In this document: positions 7,004 through 9,214 of the stretch, piece after piece
How the letters are laid out: each line of letters opens with the position of its first letter
How positions within the stretch are numbered: the stretch's first letter is position 1
Source of the DNA: Treponema sp.
GTDB lineage: Bacteria; Spirochaetota; Spirochaetia; Treponematales; Treponemataceae
Direction: 5' to 3'
Length of the DNA: 9,214 nt
NCBI GenBank assembly: GCA_024699205.1
Contig: JAILQA010000190.1
Location: forward strand, 1 to 9,214
Made by a program: the position numbers and the translations under genes
Notes under the pieces: model-generated
The model's database searches: none
What the model saw: the letters and a program-made list of their open reading frames with translations, nothing else
What the model was told of the DNA's origin: nothing

Positions 7004-8146
7004 ATGAAAAACAAAAAATTTTTTTCTTTATTTTGTTTTGCACTGTTTGCAGAAGCCTTTATTTATTCTGCGACAAAAACAAGTGCAAAGGGTAATGTTA
7101 TTTTTGGACTGACTCCGCTGGAAATTTCTGCTTCTGGAGACAGTCCGGCATTCGGAGGGGCATATTTTGCTGCTGATGTTAGCCTGTCGAATGAATATCT
7201 GACAGCCGGAGGGAAAATTTATTACCGTCTGGGCGCAGGAGATGCATTTTCGGAATTGAGCCAGAAGCTTGAAATAAAAAAAGCATACGTCAGTATCAGG
7301 CCTTTTGGAAATAATGTTTTTGAAGTTTTCTGCGGAAAATTATATTCGTATTCTCTTAGCGGAAACTTTTTTCAACTGGCAGAAATTTATACCGGTTCAA
7401 GCCGCTGGGGAAAAAGTGGTGCTGGACTACAGTTTAAACACGCTGGTTTTTCAGCAGGATTAGCCCTGCCGCTCAGTGAAAGCTACGTTAAATTTTCAGA
7501 CGAGTTTGGAATTAATGCAGCTCTTGCTTATGATTTTTCGGAATTGAATGAAGCACTTGCATTAAAAGCAGGCACCTCCCTTCTTTACAAACATGAAAAA
7601 AAAGAAGCTGAACCAGACCTGAATGATTTTTCTTCAACCTTGAGTTTGAATTACGCTCCGGCAATAAAGGATTCAGAAAGTTTTATTTCAAAGGCAAACC
7701 TCACGCTTTCTTTTTCCATTAATTCAGAGCCTTATGTGGCAAGTTCTGTGTTCAAAAATGTAAGCAATTATCAAAATTCTGATTTGAAAAAAGCGAATTT
7801 TGCCTCTTTGAATTTCCGCTGTAATTTTAAGGAAGTTCAAGTCATACTCGAGGGAGAAGCAGGTCATTCAACAGAGGGCTCGATGATACCTCTTTATGCA
7901 GGACTTCAGCTGAACATTCCATTCATTCAATCCCTATCCTTCAAGCCTAGATTTTTTTATTATGCGGCAGTTGACACAGCAGATTCATCTGCAGGACGCA
8001 GCAGTTTTGAAATCTATCCACGTTTTATATTCAGTTTAAAATCATGGACGATTTCGGCTGGTGCTGATCTAAAATGGAAAGAATCAGGAAAATCGGAATA
8101 TCTTTTGGACTGGTCCCTTCCCCTTTATCTGGAGTATAAATTTTGA
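7004..8146 (+). CDS. Predicted outer-membrane beta-barrel protein, last gene of the importer cluster
   Basis: This 380-residue protein is not recognised as a named family. It has a signal peptide (KKFFSLFCFALFAEAFIYSA, cut near residue 23), then a series of alternating polar/hydrophobic segments rich in Ser, Gly, Tyr and Phe (for example LKAGTSLLYKH, ANLTLSFSIN, SLSFKPRFFYY, WTISAGADLKW). It ends in YLEYKF. A C-terminal amphipathic strand with final Phe is the usual recognition signal for the barrel assembly machinery. No TonB box or plug domain is visible, and it is far smaller than TonB-dependent receptors. It starts 59 bases after the ATPase with no terminator between and with AGGGAAAAG before the ATG, so it is probably in the same transcript. 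It may be the outer-membrane entry port for the importer's ligand, a porin, or a structural barrel. Confidence 0.75.
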   Translation: MKNKKFFSLFCFALFAEAFIYSATKTSAKGNVIFGLTPLEISASGDSPAFGGAYFAADVSLSNEYLTAGGKIYYRLGAGDAFSELSQKLEIKKAYVSIRPFGNNVFEVFCGKLYSYSLSGNFFQLAEIYTGSSRWGKSGAGLQFKHAGFSAGLALPLSESYVKFSDEFGINAALAYDFSELNEALALKAGTSLLYKHEKKEAEPDLNDFSSTLSLNYAPAIKDSESFISKANLTLSFSINSEPYVASSVFKNVSNYQNSDLKKANFASLNFRCNFKEVQVILEGEAGHSTEGSMIPLYAGLQLNIPFIQSLSFKPRFFYYAAVDTADSSAGRSSFEIYPRFIFSLKSWTISAGADLKWKESGKSEYLLDWSLPLYLEYKF

Positions 8147-8198
8147 GTTATATAAAAAAGCTATAAAAAGAATTAGGAAAAAAGTATAACAAAAAATG

Positions 8199-8227
8199 TT
8201 GACATTTTTTATAAAAAAAGGCAATAT
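8199..8227 (+). promoter_or_regulatory. Candidate promoter of the sulfonate-type transporter leader
   Basis: A perfect TTGACA (8199-8204) lies 53 bases after the barrel gene stop. With a 17-base spacer the -10 would be CAATAT (8222-8227), a poor 3/6 match, so start-site placement is uncertain. TAGTAT (8267-8272) is another possible -10 with no good -35. TACAAT (8353-8358) could drive a shorter leader starting after the first terminator. Transcription from here would give a 5' leader of about 320 bases before the first CDS. Confidence 0.4.
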
Positions 8228-8236
8228 ACCTACATA

Positions 8237-8255
8237 ACCTACAGTAATAATAGGT
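8237..8255. promoter_or_regulatory. Inverted repeat ACCTA-N9-TAGGT, second copy
   Basis: The half-sites and 9-base spacing are identical to those at the cbiK promoter (3506-3524). Here one more A/T pair and a G-U and A-T pair would extend it to 8 bp as an RNA hairpin (8234-8241 with 8251-8258). It can therefore be an operator just downstream of the predicted promoter or the first stem of the leader RNA. Confidence 0.4.
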
Positions 8256-8272
8256 TGTAAAAAAAATAGTAT

Positions 8273-8292
8273 TGACCAGACAACTGGAGATT
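8273..8292 (+). repeat. Leader repeat, copy 1 (tetraloop hairpin abutting terminator)
   Basis: Compared with copy 2 at 8473-8492, 17 of 20 bases are identical and all three differences are transitions. The shared core is GACYAGRCAACTGGAG. In this copy CCAG (8276-8279) pairs with CTGG (8284-8287) around the loop ACAA. The 3' side runs directly into the 5' arm of the first terminator. Confidence 0.65.
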
Positions 8293-8337
8293 TTAAACAT
8301 CGCTTTTTTGCCCTGTTTCGAATCTCCATTTTTTTTG
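8285..8337 (+). terminator. First leader terminator, or terminator of the importer cluster
   Basis: TGGAGATT (8285-8292) pairs with AATCTCCA (8321-8328). Inside, AAACA (8295-8299) pairs with TGTTT (8314-8318), and GC pairs with GC around a T-rich loop, giving a stem with small symmetric internal loops. A T run follows (8329-8336). Its 5' arm shares TGG with the small hairpin of repeat copy 1, so the full forms of the two cannot coexist. It would also end read-through from the upstream importer genes. Confidence 0.75.
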
Positions 8338-8377
8338 GTGAGAAAGAGTTTATACAATTTTATGCAAGGAGGTCTAC

Positions 8378-8446
8378 ATGAAGAATCATAATTCTATTTG
8401 TTTCGGTCAGTGCATGACCGAATTGTATTCATGCTGTTGTTGGTAA
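8378..8446 (+). CDS. 22-residue Cys-rich leader peptide ending Cys-Cys-Cys-Trp
   Basis: The ORF starts with ATG preceded by AAGGAGG (8366-8372), a near-perfect ribosome binding site at a 5-base spacing, the best in the window. The 22 residues include five cysteines (8, 12, 19, 20, 21). Three consecutive Cys codons TGC-TGT-TGT (8432-8440) are followed by TGG and TAA. A 14-bp intrinsic terminator starts 41 bases after the stop, and a binding protein of sulfonate-transporter type follows. Poly-cysteine short ORFs that act as cysteine-responsive attenuators are known from mycobacteria; this layout suggests the same logic in an unrelated phylum. The peptide itself may have no function. A secreted or modified peptide product is less likely, since no leader/core arrangement or modification enzyme is visible. 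Confidence 0.75.
   Translation: MKNHNSICFGQCMTELYSCCCW
8402..8422 (+). other. Hairpin inside the leader peptide ORF
   Basis: TTCGGTCA (8402-8409) and TGACCGAA (8415-8422) form an 8-bp stem with a 5-base loop GTGCA. It lies in codons 9-15, upstream of the Cys triplet, where pause hairpins of attenuators usually lie. Part of it, GTCAGT (8406-8411), can instead pair with ACTGAC (8471-8476). Confidence 0.5.
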
Positions 8447-8450
8447 AAAT

Positions 8451-8499
8451 AAGACTCCTATATATAAACGACTGACTAGGCAACTGGAGGTTAGGACTT
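8451..8499 (+). promoter_or_regulatory. Candidate antiterminator of the Cys-leader attenuator
   Basis: AAG (8451-8453) pairs with CTT (8497-8499) and TCCTA (8456-8460) with TAGGA (8492-8496), with a 2-base bulge AC (8454-8455). This 8-bp stem uses the same bases as the terminator 5' arm, and 8451-8460 is a near copy of the terminator 3' arm (AAGTCCTA). The repeat hairpin 8476-8487 can sit nested in its loop. It starts 4 bases after the leader stop codon, so a ribosome at the stop would cover its 5' part. The structure is inferred by hand, without energy calculation. Confidence 0.5.
8473..8492 (+). repeat. Leader repeat, copy 2 (GCAA tetraloop hairpin abutting terminator)
   Basis: This copy starts exactly 200 bases after copy 1. 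CTAG (8476-8479) pairs with CTGG (8484-8487) around a GCAA loop of GNRA type. Relative to copy 1 one C-G pair becomes U-G, so the stem is kept. The last base, G8487, is also the first base of the second terminator stem. Confidence 0.65.
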
Positions 8500-8530
8500 T
8501 TTGGCAGACAAAGTCCTAACCTCTTTTTTT
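8487..8530 (+). terminator. Strong attenuator terminator before the sulfonate-type binding protein gene
   Basis: GAGGTTAGGACTTT (8487-8500) and AAAGTCCTAACCTC (8510-8523) form a perfect 14-bp stem with a 9-base loop, followed by seven T (8524-8530). No complete gene but the 22-codon ORF lies between it and the previous terminator, and the next CDS starts 26 bases later. It therefore acts on the leader of that CDS rather than ending a gene. Confidence 0.92.
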
Positions 8531-8556
8531 ATGTCTGCTTAAAAAAGAGAGGATAT

Positions 8557-9214
8557 ATGAAAAAAAATATGAAAATAAAACTTGCAGCTTCCATTTTTAT
8601 TATGCTTACAGGTGGAGCTGTATTTGCAAAAGCAAAAACAAATAAAAAAGCATTAACTTCAATTCGAATAGGAAATGCTGGTGGTGTAAATGCAGAAATT
8701 GGAGGACCTGTTGGTGTTGCAAAAAAACTTGGACTTTTTGAAGAAGAATTTGCAAAAATCGGAATAAATAAAGTTGAATATGCAGGATTCGATGGCGGTC
8801 CGGTTGTTAATGAAGCCTTTGTAGCTGGAGAACTTGATTTTGCAGCTATTGGTGATGTTCCCGGATTAACTGGACTTGTTAATAAAGTTGGTTCAGTATG
8901 GATTGGTGAAGGTGATTCAAGCAGCCCTGTTGTAGTCGCTGTAAAAAAAGGCTCATCTATAAAAAAAGCAGAAGATTTAAAAGGCAAGACAGTTGCCGTT
9001 GCTTTTGGTACTGCCTATCACAATCAGTATTATAAATATTTTATTGAAAACAAAATCAGTTTTGATGATTTTGAAACGGTAAATCTGCTTCCTTCAAATG
9101 CAACCCCTGCCCTGCTTTCCGGCAGCATCGATGCTCAGGTTGTAGGCCTTATTTATGTATACCAGCTCTATCAAAAGGGTGAAATTGACATCATTTTTAA
9201 TACGGCAAAAGATA
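8557..9214 (+). CDS. SsuA/NMT1-family periplasmic substrate-binding protein (sulfonate class), 3' end outside window
   Basis: The visible 219 codons encode a secreted binding protein of the SsuA/TauA/NMT1 type, which delivers organic sulfonates or related small molecules to an ABC importer. A signal peptide spans residues 1-24 (core LAASIFIMLTGGAVFA). Family features are IRIGNAGGVNAEIGGPVGVAKKLGLFEEE at the first strand and helix (broken here only by a GNAGG turn), then EAFVAGELDFAAIGDVP, SSIKKAEDLKGKTVAV and ALLSGSIDAQVVG, the usual order of ligand-contact loops. AGAGAGG (8546-8552) precedes ATG 8557; an in-frame ATG at 8569 is further from it. Permease and ATPase genes probably follow outside the window. 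The ligand is uncertain: sulfonates fit the Cys-rich leader, while nitrate, taurine or thiamine-precursor relatives share the fold. Confidence 0.85.
   Translation, partial: MKKNMKIKLAASIFIMLTGGAVFAKAKTNKKALTSIRIGNAGGVNAEIGGPVGVAKKLGLFEEEFAKIGINKVEYAGFDGGPVVNEAFVAGELDFAAIGDVPGLTGLVNKVGSVWIGEGDSSSPVVVAVKKGSSIKKAEDLKGKTVAVAFGTAYHNQYYKYFIENKISFDDFETVNLLPSNATPALLSGSIDAQVVGLIYVYQLYQKGEIDIIFNTAKD

Noticed and set aside
8196..8237. Short ATG frame of 13 codons before the first leader terminator as a second leader peptide
   Set aside because: It has no ribosome binding site, overlaps the promoter candidate so it would hardly be transcribed, and has no Cys codons.
8378..8446. Cys-rich 22-residue ORF as a RiPP or bacteriocin precursor
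   Set aside because: No leader/core boundary, export or modification gene is nearby, and its position before an attenuator-like terminator favours a regulatory role.
122..8519. Shared AGTCCTAA in the first and last terminators of the window
   Set aside because: Eight identical bases in otherwise different hairpins is compatible with chance.
8260..8530. T-box, TPP, SAM or other known riboswitch in the transporter leader
   Set aside because: No T-box consensus, TPP, S-box, guanidine or purine riboswitch core motifs could be found by eye; a leader-peptide attenuator explains the second half better.
8529..8987. 152-residue open frame on the minus strand over the SsuA-type gene
   Set aside because: It is antisense to a gene with clear signal peptide, ribosome binding site and family motifs; its Pro/Ser/Ala-rich product shows no recognisable domain.

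Overview
The window looks like chromosome from a host-associated, anaerobic, low-to-moderate GC diderm, most likely a Treponema-like spirochete. The evidence is the A/T-rich codon use, a Lys/Arg-rich bS21-like tail resembling spirochete S21 proteins, a ferredoxin-linked 2-oxoacid oxidoreductase (strict anaerobe chemistry), and an outer-membrane beta-barrel ending in Phe. The genus is an inference. All supported genes are on the + strand.

Layout. (1) Positions 1-151: the end of a probable rpsU gene and a strong intrinsic terminator. (2) Positions 167-3453: a promoter and a probable operon of iorA and iorB (indolepyruvate:ferredoxin oxidoreductase) plus an EstA/esterase-D-type alpha/beta hydrolase. 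(3) Positions 3506-8146: a promoter overlapped by an inverted repeat, then a tight five-gene cluster. It holds a short CbiK-type chelatase, a periplasmic binding protein, a FecCD/BtuC-type permease, an ABC ATPase and an outer-membrane barrel. This resembles a complete import path for a metal-tetrapyrrole, cobalamin or iron chelate, with a cytoplasmic chelatase. (4) Positions 8147-8556: a 410-base regulatory leader. (5) Position 8557 to the end: the start of an SsuA/NMT1-type (sulfonate-class) substrate-binding protein, cut by the window edge.

The leader in part 4 is the most interesting region. It contains a 22-codon ORF with an excellent Shine-Dalgarno sequence, whose product ends Cys-Cys-Cys-Trp-stop. 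A 14-bp intrinsic terminator follows, and between them lies a segment that mimics the terminator's 3' arm and can form a competing antiterminator. The positions fit ribosome-stalling attenuation by cysteine supply, in front of a transporter that probably brings in organosulfur compounds. A 20-base motif containing a small tetraloop hairpin occurs twice, exactly 200 bases apart, each time touching the 5' arm of a terminator. An inverted repeat ACCTA-N9-TAGGT occurs both at the cbiK promoter and in this leader, which may mean one regulator controls both loci.
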